NCBI RefSeq assembly: GCF_900110105.1
Contig: NZ_FOCL01000013.1
Span: 104,677-168,676 of the forward strand
Direction of reading: 5' to 3'
From: Mucilaginibacter gossypiicola
GTDB taxonomy: Bacteria; Bacteroidota; Bacteroidia; Sphingobacteriales; Sphingobacteriaceae
Length of the DNA stretch: 64,000 nt
The notes under the pieces were generated by a model. That model searched no databases and had not been told where the DNA came from. It saw only the letters and a program-made list of their open reading frames with translations. Of this stretch, positions 41,763-50,659 are shown piece by piece; the stretch's first letter is position 1; each line of letters starts with the position of its first letter. The position numbers were made by a program, and so were the translations under genes.

Positions 41763-42488
41763 ATGCAATTAAAAAAACAACTATTAATTTTTGTTGTACT
41801 GTTGCTTGCGGCACCTGCAAGGCTGCTGGCTCAGGACAACCAGTTTTCGGGTTGGGCGGCTATATTTCATAGCCATAAATTATCCGAACATTGGGGCTAT
41901 TCGTTTGATGGGCAACTACGCTCACATGATGAAGTAAGTTACCTTAAGCATATCCTGCTTCGCCCGTCGGCTAATTATTATTTTGCCAAGAACAAGGTGG
42001 GGGCTTTAGGTTATGCCTACATTGCTACTTACGGCCGTACACCGAGCAACGAAACAACCTTTCGCCCGGAGCACCGGATCTGGCAGCAGTACACGTACAC
42101 CCATAAACTAACCAAACATGTACAGCTGGCGCATCGCTTACGATTGGAGCAGCGCTTTTTAGGAAACACTGCCGATAATAAAAACGACCGTTATTTCGCC
42201 CAGCGTTTCAGGTATTTTGCCCGCGCAGTGATACCGATGAAACCGGATTCGGACGTATTTACAGAAGGTACTTTCCTCGCCCTGCAAAACGAGGCCTTTG
42301 TAAACGTGCAAAACAAGAATAAAGTAAACAAACACTTCTTTGATCAAAACCGTGCCTATGTGGCGGTAGGTTACCGTTTCAGCAAAGCATTTGATGCGGA
42401 GGCAGGATATCTTAATCAATACATTAAACAAGCTGATGCTTATGTGGTAAACCATGTGGCGCAATTAGCTTTTTATACGAGGTTTTAA
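41763..42488 (+). CDS. DUF2490 domain-containing outer-membrane protein
   Basis: 241 residues with a signal peptide ending in LLAQ. The HWGYSFDGQLRSHDE, LLRPSANYYF, FRPEHRIWQQYTY and LRLEQRF segments are the DUF2490 signature: a small barrel of amphipathic strands. Role unknown; family members are co-localised with envelope genes. The C-terminus ends with aromatic F (LAFYTRF), as expected of barrels recognised by the Bam machinery. A nested palindromic repeat follows. Confidence 0.83.
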   Translation: MQLKKQLLIFVVLLLAAPARLLAQDNQFSGWAAIFHSHKLSEHWGYSFDGQLRSHDEVSYLKHILLRPSANYYFAKNKVGALGYAYIATYGRTPSNETTFRPEHRIWQQYTYTHKLTKHVQLAHRLRLEQRFLGNTADNKNDRYFAQRFRYFARAVIPMKPDSDVFTEGTFLALQNEAFVNVQNKNKVNKHFFDQNRAYVAVGYRFSKAFDAEAGYLNQYIKQADAYVVNHVAQLAFYTRF

Positions 42489-42500
42489 CCTCATCTAAAT

Positions 42501-42632
42501 TCTCTCCAAGGGAGAGGACAAGAAAATCCCCTCTTGAGAGGGGGCGCGGAGGAATGTGTGGTAGCAGGGGTGTGTTTCTGCGATTGATTTGCAAAAGAGA
42601 AACACACCCCTCCACCCCTCTCAAGAGGGGAA
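42501..42632. repeat. Nested palindromic intergenic module
   Basis: Units in order: CTCTCC/GGAGAG (about 42502-42516); CCCCTCTTGAGAGGGG at 42528; GGGGTGTGTTTCT (42568-42580) paired with AGAAACACACCCC (42598-42610); CCCCTCTCAAGAGGGG at 42615. The outer palindromes can pair with each other as well as with themselves. It resembles 4534-4565 and 61859-61925. Confidence 0.7.
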
Positions 42633-42667
42633 TCGCGCAGTCCCCGCTTTTTAAAATCTTGCTTACA

Positions 42668-42708
42668 ACAAAAAAACCTTGCCAATATCATTGGCAAGGT
42701 TTTTTTGT
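42668..42708. terminator. Bidirectional terminator between convergent genes
   Basis: A perfect 18-bp stem (42668-42685 and 42691-42708) with A-run and T-run at its base, located between the + strand DUF2490 gene and the - strand DUF2911 gene. Confidence 0.92.
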
Positions 42709-42733
42709 TAAACGATGATAGGCGATTAAATCA

Positions 42734-43573
42734 TCATTTCTTCGCCTGCGCAATTACCTCGTTATTTAAACGTACATACTCATCCGTTTTCATATCAGTG
42801 GCCATTTTCACGCCTTCCTGGGCTGTTGTTATGGCTGCAGCTTTGTCTCCTTTTCTTAATAAGATCCGCGCTTTCCATAGTTTAGGCACAAACGGAGGGA
42901 AGTTCTTGTCTTTTTCCAGTTCGGTTGCCCAGGCCAGGGCTTTGTCCATGTCTTTATTGTTGTTGTAGTAATATATCAGCGCTTCGTAGTATGGCTTTTT
43001 ATCGGTTTTCATAGCCGAATCAATCCGCGCCATTACCTTGGCGTCAATATCGGTTGTCATGTGGATGGTGAAGCCGCTGTGCTCCCACATCATTTGTAAA
43101 TCGCAGGTTGTTGTTGTTACGTTTGTAAAGGCGAGTGTCATTGTTTCTGTTAAAGTCTTAAGGTGCTCGGTTTTAACTTTGAAACGCAGAAAATCATCAG
43201 CTTCCTTATACATATAAGCGCCCCATTGCTTAGGTTGTTTGCTGATGATGATTGTCCACTCGTTTTCGCCGGGGATACTGAACAGGCCGTACTCGCCAGC
43301 CGGGATCTTGTTGCCTTCCATGCTTACCTCATCGGTAAATTTAATTACCGTGGCCGAATTAGCACCCGTACGCCAAACAGCTCCGTAAGGTTCCATGCCT
43401 CCAAATATTTTACGGCCTCTTACATCCGGACGGGAGTAAACAAGGCTTATTTTGCCGAGGCCAAGGTCCTGAACAATACTTTGGGTTGAGCTGGGTTGAG
43501 GGGTTAACTGCGCAAACGTATTCGCGGCAGTAAAGGTCATCATAGCGATGGCGCAGATCAGTAACTTTTTCAT
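42734..43573 (-). CDS. DUF2911 domain-containing secreted protein
   Basis: 279 residues with a signal peptide ending in TFAQ. DUF2911 core: PSSTQSIVQDLGLGKISLVY, SRPDVRGRKIFGG, WRTGANSATVIKF, IPAGEYGLFSIP and the WTIIISK segment. The last about 100 residues contain TPR-like helices (ALIYYYNNNKDMDKALAWA). Found widely in Bacteroidota; function unknown. Likely periplasmic. Transcribed alone, with a shared terminator at its 3' end. Confidence 0.88.
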   Translation of the reverse strand: MKKLLICAIAMMTFTAANTFAQLTPQPSSTQSIVQDLGLGKISLVYSRPDVRGRKIFGGMEPYGAVWRTGANSATVIKFTDEVSMEGNKIPAGEYGLFSIPGENEWTIIISKQPKQWGAYMYKEADDFLRFKVKTEHLKTLTETMTLAFTNVTTTTCDLQMMWEHSGFTIHMTTDIDAKVMARIDSAMKTDKKPYYEALIYYYNNNKDMDKALAWATELEKDKNFPPFVPKLWKARILLRKGDKAAAITTAQEGVKMATDMKTDEYVRLNNEVIAQAKK

Positions 43574-43627
43574 GATTTACGGTTTTAATAGTGGTGGAAT
43601 ATAAAACGCTGTGTTATAATTGGTGTG

Positions 43628-44650
43628 CTATTTTTTATCTGCAGTAAATGTACCCGCGTCAACGTCTTTTAAAAAGGCAATGAGGTTTTTGAAATAGTTC
43701 TGCTGATCATCATACATACTCATGTGACTACCATCCGGACACAGATAGGTACGACTGTTAGGTAGTAAATGTCCTTCTTTTTTCATGTCTTCGGGGTTCA
43801 TTTCATCATGCATGCCGCCTAAAACCAGCGTTGGTACTTTGATATCCTGCAGTTTATCCCAAAATTCCCATCCCTTGAAATTACCGGTTACATGAAACTC
43901 GTCAACACCCTGCATTTGGATGTAAATGGTATGATTGGCTTTTTTAAAAGAACGCCAAATTGGTTCGGGCCAGTTTTCTAATGGAATCCGGCAGATTACC
44001 TGCGAATACAGCTTGTTCATCAGGAGGTCATTGTATTGCGGCGAGTCGTATTGCTTAAGCTTGTCTAAAGAATCAAACACTGCGATATCCCGTGGAGAGA
44101 AAAATTTCTTCTTCAACTCAGCGGCATAGGCAACATAGCCTTTCATACCCGCTGTCATGTTCGATAGCACTGCTCCTTTAACGTGCGATTGGTATTTATG
44201 CAAATATTCCATGGCCAGCATGCCGCCCCACGAATGGCCAAGTATATAAAAATTATCCAGGCCTAAACCCTTGCGCACTTCTTCAACCTCTTCAACATAA
44301 CGCGGAATGCTCCATAATGAAGTATCGGCAGGAGCGTCAGAATTACCACAACCAAGCTGGTCATAATAGTAAATTTCCATTCCTTCCTTCGGCAGGAAAT
44401 CATCAAAGCATTCCATATAGTCATGCGAAAAACCAGGACCTCCGTGTAGCAACAAAACTTTTATTTTACCGTCGCCAACTTTTTTGGTCCATACATTATA
44501 CTTTCCGGCAACTTTAATGAGCCTGTTGCCGCCCGTTTTAACTTCGTAAGGCTTGTTTGACGGTTCGGCAGTGGTATCTGCCGCTGGTTTTGATGGATTA
44601 TTGCATGCACAAACGCAGGCAGCAATCATGATAAAAAATAGCTTTTTCAT
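43628..44650 (-). CDS. Prolyl aminopeptidase-family alpha/beta hydrolase, lipoprotein
   Basis: 340 residues. Lipobox CVCAC near residue 16 marks a lipoprotein. HGGPG at 69-73 forms the oxyanion loop, and the nucleophile is Ser140 in GHSWGG. The triad's Asp candidate is in GGMHDEMNPED and the His in CPDGSHMSMYDD. These are features of the proline iminopeptidase family, which frees N-terminal proline or cleaves related amides and esters. It would act in the periplasm or at the surface. 54 nt separate it from DUF2911 downstream, so they may be co-transcribed. Confidence 0.88.
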   Translation of the reverse strand: MKKLFFIMIAACVCACNNPSKPAADTTAEPSNKPYEVKTGGNRLIKVAGKYNVWTKKVGDGKIKVLLLHGGPGFSHDYMECFDDFLPKEGMEIYYYDQLGCGNSDAPADTSLWSIPRYVEEVEEVRKGLGLDNFYILGHSWGGMLAMEYLHKYQSHVKGAVLSNMTAGMKGYVAYAAELKKKFFSPRDIAVFDSLDKLKQYDSPQYNDLLMNKLYSQVICRIPLENWPEPIWRSFKKANHTIYIQMQGVDEFHVTGNFKGWEFWDKLQDIKVPTLVLGGMHDEMNPEDMKKEGHLLPNSRTYLCPDGSHMSMYDDQQNYFKNLIAFLKDVDAGTFTADKK

Positions 44651-44755
44651 GTGAGCGATAGGAATGGCTGATTGTTATCTTTTATATAAAGATACTAAGA
44701 AGCCGGTTAAATTTTTTTGTTAATAGTGTAAAAAAAAACGCTGTTGCTTTAAACT

Positions 44756-44803
44756 AAACAATCCCCAAATTACACAATTACCTGTGTAATTTGGGGATTG
44801 TTT
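44756..44803 (-). terminator. Long hairpin terminator of the GIN-domain gene
   Basis: A perfect 21-bp stem (44756-44776 and 44783-44803, core ATCCCCAAATTACACA) with a 6-nt loop, 61 nt after the minus-strand stop at 44864. No strong T-tract. Confidence 0.75.
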
Positions 44804-44863
44804 AGCACATGATCGTGCTTGTATTTAACTTGAAAAGACTGTAGCTACAAGTGAGCTATTGGA

Positions 44864-45607
44864 TTATATCCTCTCAATATCGCCACTACCAGCTTTTGAG
44901 CTTGAGATGTTTTTAGCGCCGCCGGTATAATGTACATCGCCCGAACCGCTTACTGAGGCATCAATTTTATTGCTGGCGTTGATGGTGGCATCGCCAGAGC
45001 CTGCTATATGAACTTCGGTATTAACTGTGATCAGGTCGCGGGCGGTGAAATCACCTGAGCCCACAACGTTCACTCTCGAATTATCGGCACGGCCCGAAAG
45101 CTTCATGTCGCCGGAGCCCGAAATGCTGCTATCCAGGTTTTTAGCATTTACTTTGCCCAGCATATCGCCAGAGCCAACTACTTTTAGTTTTAACGAGGTG
45201 GTGGTGATACCCTCTTTAAAATAAACATCGCCCGAACCGGCAACGTTAATACTGGTCATATCTTTAGCCACAACATGAACAATCATTTTACGGTTACGGC
45301 CAAAGCTCCAGCTGTCCCAGTTAGTACCTTTCTTACTATAGATCTTCAGTACACCGCCCTGAACCTCGGTAATGATCTTGTCGATCACATCTGAAGGCGC
45401 TTCAACTTTTACTGATTCGTTTGAGCCTTGTGTAAAGTAAACATCGAATGAGCCGGCCAGGTCAATAGCGCTAAAGCCCGATAAATGACGGTCTTGTGTG
45501 GTTTGATCGGCATGCTTAACAATAGGGTTTACTGGTTTTGCAGTGCTGTATGCTGTAGTTCCTGCTGCCAACACGGCGGCTAATAATATTTTTGAGATCG
45601 ATTTCAT
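44864..45607 (-). CDS. Head GIN domain-containing protein (DUF2807)
   Basis: 247 residues with a signal peptide ending near AYSTAKP. DUF2807 core: FSAIDLAGSFDVYFTQGSNE followed by repeated (S/A)GSGD motifs (about nine), each closing a turn of a right-handed beta helix; the conserved motif gives the domain its 'head GIN' name. Such proteins are periplasmic or surface-attached; ligand unknown. It lies downstream of two M1 peptidases but 361 nt away, with repeats between, so it is probably separate. Confidence 0.88.
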   Translation of the reverse strand: MKSISKILLAAVLAAGTTAYSTAKPVNPIVKHADQTTQDRHLSGFSAIDLAGSFDVYFTQGSNESVKVEAPSDVIDKIITEVQGGVLKIYSKKGTNWDSWSFGRNRKMIVHVVAKDMTSINVAGSGDVYFKEGITTTSLKLKVVGSGDMLGKVNAKNLDSSISGSGDMKLSGRADNSRVNVVGSGDFTARDLITVNTEVHIAGSGDATINASNKIDASVSGSGDVHYTGGAKNISSSKAGSGDIERI

Positions 45608-45968
45608 GATGGTTGTTTTAGTTTCGTTTTCAAATTAGACGCCGGTAGGGAGAGGAAAGTTGCACCGGATTTGACTTTTTTTGTGGAGTTGGTTTTGGTG
45701 AGTGGTTGATTGGGTTGATTGAGTGAGTGGTTGTTTTGATTAAGTGAGTAGGCGAGTGGTTAAATAGGGTCTGTCAGTCTGAGCCTGTCGAAGACTCGGG
45801 CGTGGGGATCCTATGCACTATGCTTCGACGCGCTCAGCATGACACCCTTTTTAATTATGCTATGGGGCGAAAAGCAAAAGACTTACGAAGTTTTTAAAAC
45901 TTCGTAAGTCTGGGTTCTAAAACTTGTCATTCCGGCAAATCAACTATTTACCCACTCGCCCTCAACCA
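45608..45968. other. Repeat-filled intergenic region
   Basis: 361 nt without a gene. It holds a short-word repeat (45694-45757: GAGTGGTTGATTGGG, GAGTGAGTGG), a GTCATGCTGAG-family palindrome (45773-45843), an ACTTCGTAAGT-type direct/inverted pair (ACTTACGAAGTTTT at 45880 and AAAACTTCGTAAGT at 45898) and complementary words at 45950-45975 running into the M1 stop codon. Confidence 0.65.
45773..45843. repeat. Palindromic dispersed repeat unit (GTCATGCTGAG family), unit 3
   Basis: Arms GTCAGTCTGAGCCTGTCGAA and TGCTTCGACGCGCTCAGCAT are near-complementary. Same family as 13056-13126 and 13143-13212. Confidence 0.7.
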
Positions 45969-47633
45969 TCAATCAACCTTAATATAATAATTAAAGGTAT
46001 CTACCTCCACATTGTCCTTAGTTATACCATCAATCTTAACCGGGGTAAACTGGGTGGTTGGTTTAATAAAGATATATCCGCCGCCTTTAACGCGTACCCT
46101 TACCGGCATGTTAAAACCTTCGGCATTGGCAATCCATTTAGAGTAAAGCTTACCATCTTTAACCACAAATTGCAGGGTTGGGATATCTTTATAATGCAGG
46201 TACTGGTCAAAAACAGGGGCCAGGTTCATGCCTGCCTGTTTGCAGATGTAGCCCACAATATCATCATAAGTAACGGTTTTATGGTAGAAGGTTTTGTTAA
46301 GTCCACGGAGGATGCTGCGCCATTTATCATCGTTGTTGATGATGGTGCGCACCATGTTTAACAGGTTGCCGCCTTTATAATACATATCGCCCGAGCCTTC
46401 CATGTTTACCCCGTAGGGGCCTACAATAGGTTTATCGTTACGGATGTTTTTGCGGGTGCCGTTCACATATTCCTGCCCGGCTTGTTTGCCGTAATAAGTT
46501 TCGATAAACAACGATTCGGAATAATTAGTAAAACTTTCGTGGATCCACATATCGGCCACATCTTTAGAAGTGATGTTATTGCCAAACCACTCGTGCCCAC
46601 TTTCGTGTACTACAATGAAATCCCATTTCAAGCCCCAGCCGGTACCTGATAAATCGCGACCGAGATAGCCGTTTTTGTAGTGGTTACCATAGGCTGTACC
46701 GCTTTGGTGTTCCATTCCCAGGTGCGGGGTTTCAACCAGCTTGTAACCATCTTCATAAAAAGGATAGGGGCCAAACCAGTATTCGAACGATTTGAGCATT
46801 CGCGGCGCGTCAAGTTCCCATTGCTTTTTTGCCTTATCAACATTATAGCTTAATGGCCAGTAATCAAGCGTTAGCGGGCCTTTTTCGCCCTGATATGTGC
46901 CTTCAAAGTGGGTGTAATCACCAATATTAGCTTCTATGTCATAATTGTTAATAGGGTTAGCCACAAACCAATCGAACCGGGTGTAGCCGTTGTTCAGGTC
47001 GGTTACTTTGCGTAGCCTGCCGTTTGAAACATCTTTTAAACCATTAGGTGCGCTGATACTGATCAGGGCACTGTCCACCTCGTCATACTGATGATCTTTA
47101 GTCGGCCACCAAATGCTGGCGCCGATACCCTGACAGGCAGTTGCTACCCATGGTTTGCCTAAGGAATCGGTAGTGTAAACTACGCCGCCATCCCATGGAG
47201 CATGTTTGGCAATGGTTGGGTTACCGGAATAATAAACGGTAAACTCATCCTTGCTGCCTTTTTTTATACCTTTTGGAAAGGTTACAAACACGGCATTAAA
47301 CTCGCGGGAGAAAGGTATTTCGGCTCCCTCGTAAACTACCTTCTCTATTTTTAAATTGGCAAACAGATCGAACTGGAGTTTGCTGAAGTTTTGAGTAGCA
47401 GTGAATTTAAACAGGTTGCTGCCGCTGATGAATTTTTTATCGATATCAAACTTCACATCAAGGTGATAATAGTTGATATCGTAGCAGGTACGCAGCGGAG
47501 TTAAGCTGCCCCGAAGCGAATCGGCACGGGTAAACGTTTCCTTATTGGTGCCTAATTGCGCCTGGGCTGTTGCCGCACCGGTTATTGTTAGCCATAAAGC
47601 AATTGCACAAATATTTAAGAACTTATTTTTCAT
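45969..47633 (-). CDS. M1 family metallopeptidase, paralogue 1
   Basis: 554 residues with signal peptide (ATAQAQ). The zinc site is HESGHEWF with His343, Glu344, His347, and Glu366 in WIHESFTNYSE. GMEH at 306-309 replaces the canonical GAMEN exopeptidase motif, which suggests changed N-terminus recognition. N-terminal beta domain about 45-240; catalytic about 240-460; a short C-terminal beta part, without the long HEAT-like domain of PepN. It is probably a periplasmic aminopeptidase. It lies 11 nt downstream of a paralogue with the same spacing, forming a tandem duplication. Confidence 0.9.
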   Translation of the reverse strand: MKNKFLNICAIALWLTITGAATAQAQLGTNKETFTRADSLRGSLTPLRTCYDINYYHLDVKFDIDKKFISGSNLFKFTATQNFSKLQFDLFANLKIEKVVYEGAEIPFSREFNAVFVTFPKGIKKGSKDEFTVYYSGNPTIAKHAPWDGGVVYTTDSLGKPWVATACQGIGASIWWPTKDHQYDEVDSALISISAPNGLKDVSNGRLRKVTDLNNGYTRFDWFVANPINNYDIEANIGDYTHFEGTYQGEKGPLTLDYWPLSYNVDKAKKQWELDAPRMLKSFEYWFGPYPFYEDGYKLVETPHLGMEHQSGTAYGNHYKNGYLGRDLSGTGWGLKWDFIVVHESGHEWFGNNITSKDVADMWIHESFTNYSESLFIETYYGKQAGQEYVNGTRKNIRNDKPIVGPYGVNMEGSGDMYYKGGNLLNMVRTIINNDDKWRSILRGLNKTFYHKTVTYDDIVGYICKQAGMNLAPVFDQYLHYKDIPTLQFVVKDGKLYSKWIANAEGFNMPVRVRVKGGGYIFIKPTTQFTPVKIDGITKDNVEVDTFNYYIKVD

Positions 47634-47644
47634 TTATCTGGGGA

Positions 47645-49315
47645 TTAATCCATGAGCGAACCCACGTAGTAGTTTAAATAATCAATTTCGATATTGTCTT
47701 TAGTAGCACCTGCGATTTCAACAGGACTCAGCTGTCTTGTAGGGGTAATGAATTTATATTCGCCGCCCTTTACGCGCACCCTGATGGGCATGTTGAAATC
47801 TTTAGCTTCGGCAATCCAGCGGCAGTAAAGCTTGTTTTCGTGACTGGTAAATTCAAGAACAGGAAGACTGCGGTAATGCAGGTACTGATCAAATATGGCC
47901 GAAAAGTTCATGCCCGATTGCGCATTGATGAAACCTACCACATCATCATAAGTAACCGTTTTATGGTAAAAAGTTTTGTTAAGCCCGCGCAGGATGCCAC
48001 GCCATTTTTCATCATCGTTAATAATCGTACGGATCATATTAAGAAAAACAGCGCCCTTGGAATACATATCGCCCGAGCCTTCTTTGTTCACATTATAAAC
48101 GCCAACTATCGGGCTGTCATTATTGATAGTAAGTCTTAAGCCGTAGTTATAATCCAGCCCTGCTTTTTTGCCCCAGTTATCCTCTATAAAAAGCGACTCG
48201 GAGTAGCAGGTAAAACTTTCATGGACCCACATATCGGCAAGATCTTTACCGGTAATGTTATTGCCAAACCATTCGTGCCCGCTTTCGTGTACAATGATAT
48301 AATCCCATTTAGTACCCCATCCTGTGCCTGACATATCATAACCGAGGTAGCCATTTAAAAAACGGTTGCCGTAGGCCGTGGCGCTTTGATGCTCCATACC
48401 TAAGTGAGGTGTTTCAACCAGTTTGTAACCATCTTCATAAAAAGGGTAGGGGCCAAACCAGTGTTCAAATGCCTTCAGCATAGGTTTTACGTTGGCGGGG
48501 AAGTGCTTTTTTGCTTTTTCGAGGCTGGTTGGCAATACCCAGTAATCGAGGCTGAGTTTACCTTTTTCGCCCATGTAGGTATCTTCAAAATGTACATAAT
48601 CGGCAATGTTGGCAACTACGTCATAATTATTAATGGGGTTGGCCACAAACCAATCGAACCGCGTGTACCCATCTTTAAGCTGGGTTACTTTACGCAGGCG
48701 ACCGTTAGAAACATCTTTTAAACCTTTAGGCACACTGATGCTGATCATCATGCTGTCAACCTCATCGCTCAGGTGATCTTTAGTAGGCCACCAGATGCTG
48801 GCGCCTATGCCTTCGCAGGCTGTGGCTACAAATGGTTTACCTAACGAGTCTTTTTTGAAGACCACCCCTCCATCCCAGGGAGCGTTTACAGCTATTGTTG
48901 GGTTGCCCGAATAATAAACGGTAAACTCATCTTTACTGCCTTTAGTTATCGTTTGAGGGAAAGTAACAAATGCTGCATTACCATCGCGGGTAAAGGCAAC
49001 CTCTTTACCTTTGTAAACAACCTTTTCAATTTTCAGGTTAGCAAACAGATCGAACTGGAGTTTGGTAAAATCCTGCGTGGCGGTAAATTTAAATTGATTA
49101 CTGCCGCTGATGAATTTTTTATCGATATCAAATTTCACATCAAGGTGATAGTAATTGATGTCATAACAGGTGCGCAAAGGTGTGAGCATACCACGAAGCG
49201 AATCGGCATGGGTAAACTGCTCTTTTTCTTTCAATAGTTGTGCCTTTGCCTGCTGGTTAATTATTGCAGTGCTTAGTAAGGTAAGCGCTGCGAGATATAG
49301 TTGTTTTATTTTCAT
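47645..49315 (-). CDS. M1 family metallopeptidase, paralogue 2
   Basis: 556 residues with signal peptide (AKAQ). Aligns without gaps to the downstream paralogue through at least residue 370, with the same HESGHEWF site at 343-350, Glu366 and GMEH at 306-309. Both keep the SLRG(S/M)LTPLRTCYDINYYHLD start of the mature domain. Differences concentrate in residues 100-115, 240-280 and 380-400. 18 nt separate it from the upstream gene (49334-49957), consistent with a four-gene operon read from 50522 down to 45969. Confidence 0.9.
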   Translation of the reverse strand: MKIKQLYLAALTLLSTAIINQQAKAQLLKEKEQFTHADSLRGMLTPLRTCYDINYYHLDVKFDIDKKFISGSNQFKFTATQDFTKLQFDLFANLKIEKVVYKGKEVAFTRDGNAAFVTFPQTITKGSKDEFTVYYSGNPTIAVNAPWDGGVVFKKDSLGKPFVATACEGIGASIWWPTKDHLSDEVDSMMISISVPKGLKDVSNGRLRKVTQLKDGYTRFDWFVANPINNYDVVANIADYVHFEDTYMGEKGKLSLDYWVLPTSLEKAKKHFPANVKPMLKAFEHWFGPYPFYEDGYKLVETPHLGMEHQSATAYGNRFLNGYLGYDMSGTGWGTKWDYIIVHESGHEWFGNNITGKDLADMWVHESFTCYSESLFIEDNWGKKAGLDYNYGLRLTINNDSPIVGVYNVNKEGSGDMYSKGAVFLNMIRTIINDDEKWRGILRGLNKTFYHKTVTYDDVVGFINAQSGMNFSAIFDQYLHYRSLPVLEFTSHENKLYCRWIAEAKDFNMPIRVRVKGGEYKFITPTRQLSPVEIAGATKDNIEIDYLNYYVGSLMD

Positions 49316-49333
49316 GTACTTAATTGTAACAGG

Positions 49334-49957
49334 TTAAAAGGTATCCATGATGTTTTTCTGCCAGGTATCGGCAGCATATTTCCGGAAAGCAGTTGGGGCG
49401 GCTTTAAAAGCTGCATCAAAAATATAAGTGCCACCTCCATAATCTTTACCAGATATTTTTACTTTGTTAGTGCCTCGAACGGCGTATTTTTTATCTCCCT
49501 CGTGCATAATAATTTTCATATCACAGGGACTTACATCACTACGGCAAACGGTACGATAAACCAACCATACTTCGGCTACGCCATTATTATCTGCGTCCGT
49601 AACTGTAAATGCTCCCGGAACATAATTTGCCGTTATATCAAAGGGACAATCAGCAACAAAATCATAAGTCTGCCAGCTCAGCTTAAACTGATCGGTACCC
49701 GTAATATTGTAATGGTAGGCATATAAAGCGGCATCGCGGCCGTCACTGTTTTCGCTGTTTTTTGCTTTGGTCTCCCCGGTTTCTGTGGTGATTACTATAT
49801 GCTCGCCGGTTTTATCAGTGTATTTAACTGCGTCAATAATATGCCCCTTGTAACTAATGGATTTGGGAATATCAGCTTTGCTAAGTTTAAGTACTTTAAT
49901 TTGAGCAAATGTGGCCTGCGCGATGAAGAGCGATATTATGAAAAACGGTAGTTTCAT
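49334..49957 (-). CDS. Secreted protein, possibly M949_RS01915-type surface polysaccharide protein
   Basis: 207 residues from the ATG at 49957 (MKLPFFIISLFIAQATFAQ), which gives a clean signal peptide; the longer frame to 50092 runs through the upstream gene's end. Mature features: IPKSISYKGHIIDAVKYTDK, TDADNNGVAEVWLVYRTVCR with an FG-GAP-like DxDxNG loop, and DVSPCDMKIIMHEG. The pattern recalls proteins annotated as M949_RS01915 family (from memory, not verified). It is between a cytoplasmic hypothetical and the tandem M1 peptidases in one operon. Confidence 0.68.
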   Translation of the reverse strand: MKLPFFIISLFIAQATFAQIKVLKLSKADIPKSISYKGHIIDAVKYTDKTGEHIVITTETGETKAKNSENSDGRDAALYAYHYNITGTDQFKLSWQTYDFVADCPFDITANYVPGAFTVTDADNNGVAEVWLVYRTVCRSDVSPCDMKIIMHEGDKKYAVRGTNKVKISGKDYGGGTYIFDAAFKAAPTAFRKYAADTWQKNIMDTF

Positions 49958-49967
49958 ATTGCATTTA

Positions 49968-50522
49968 TTATTTCCCGGTTTTGTGATGCCGTGTATATTT
50001 ACTAAATATGTTAATGTATTCTGTATCAAAAGCAACCCTGGTAATTGATTGATAGTCGATGCTGGTTGGCGAATCGTCAAAGAAACCTTCAATATCGAAA
50101 TCAGTGATATAAACGTATTTTTTGCCTGCTTTTGTTATGGGGCCAATAGTAAAAGTATCGATATCCTCTGCCTCACATTCCGTTATTACACTTAGGCCGA
50201 GCGTTTTTAGCGATTTGAAAACTGAATGCCAATCATCGAGATCGACCTGGTATTTTATCCCAACTTTTTCAATAGCTTTTTCCCATCGCATCATTTTATC
50301 AAAGTATTTATCTCCTTTGTTAAAACGTACTTTTTTTATCTGATCGATACGTATTATCGCATAACCTGCAAGTCTAAAGTCATCGGTTTCATTAAGCAGG
50401 AGTAACTTATCCGAAAAGCCAAGAATGTAACCGTTTCGCAGTTGAATTTTATTCTCCGAAACTTTACTGTAAATCCTTACCCGGTGATTTGCTTCTTTAT
50501 GACTTCTTAATTTTTCTAACAT
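49968..50522 (-). CDS. Hypothetical cytoplasmic protein
   Basis: 184 residues, no signal peptide. Beta-rich N-terminal half (RVRIYSKVSENKIQLRNGYI, LLLLNETDDFRLAGYAIIRI) resembling WYL- or LSm-like small barrels; helical middle (KYFDKMMRWEKAIEKVG), then strand-rich ITDFDIEGFFDDSPTSIDY. No family recognised. First gene of the presumed operon with the M949-like protein (10-nt gap) and M1 peptidases. Confidence 0.6.
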   Translation of the reverse strand: MLEKLRSHKEANHRVRIYSKVSENKIQLRNGYILGFSDKLLLLNETDDFRLAGYAIIRIDQIKKVRFNKGDKYFDKMMRWEKAIEKVGIKYQVDLDDWHSVFKSLKTLGLSVITECEAEDIDTFTIGPITKAGKKYVYITDFDIEGFFDDSPTSIDYQSITRVAFDTEYINIFSKYTRHHKTGK

Positions 50523-50631
50523 TTACATGAAAGTTATGAATTTAATATTGTTTAAAGATTGCCCGGCGGATAGTTCAAGATGGTTGATGGCAAATTAAGG
50601 TTGAAAGTAAAAGGAAGCCATAACTAACCTC

Positions 50632-50656
50632 TTATCTCCAACCTCTAATCTCTAAA
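50632..50656. repeat. Short-word repeat (CTCCAACCTCTAATCTCTAA) next to a stop codon
   Basis: Nearly identical to 20366-20397. It lies 4 nt before the TAG stop of the minus-strand CocE gene (stop at 50660). Confidence 0.55.
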
Positions 50657-50659
50657 TAA

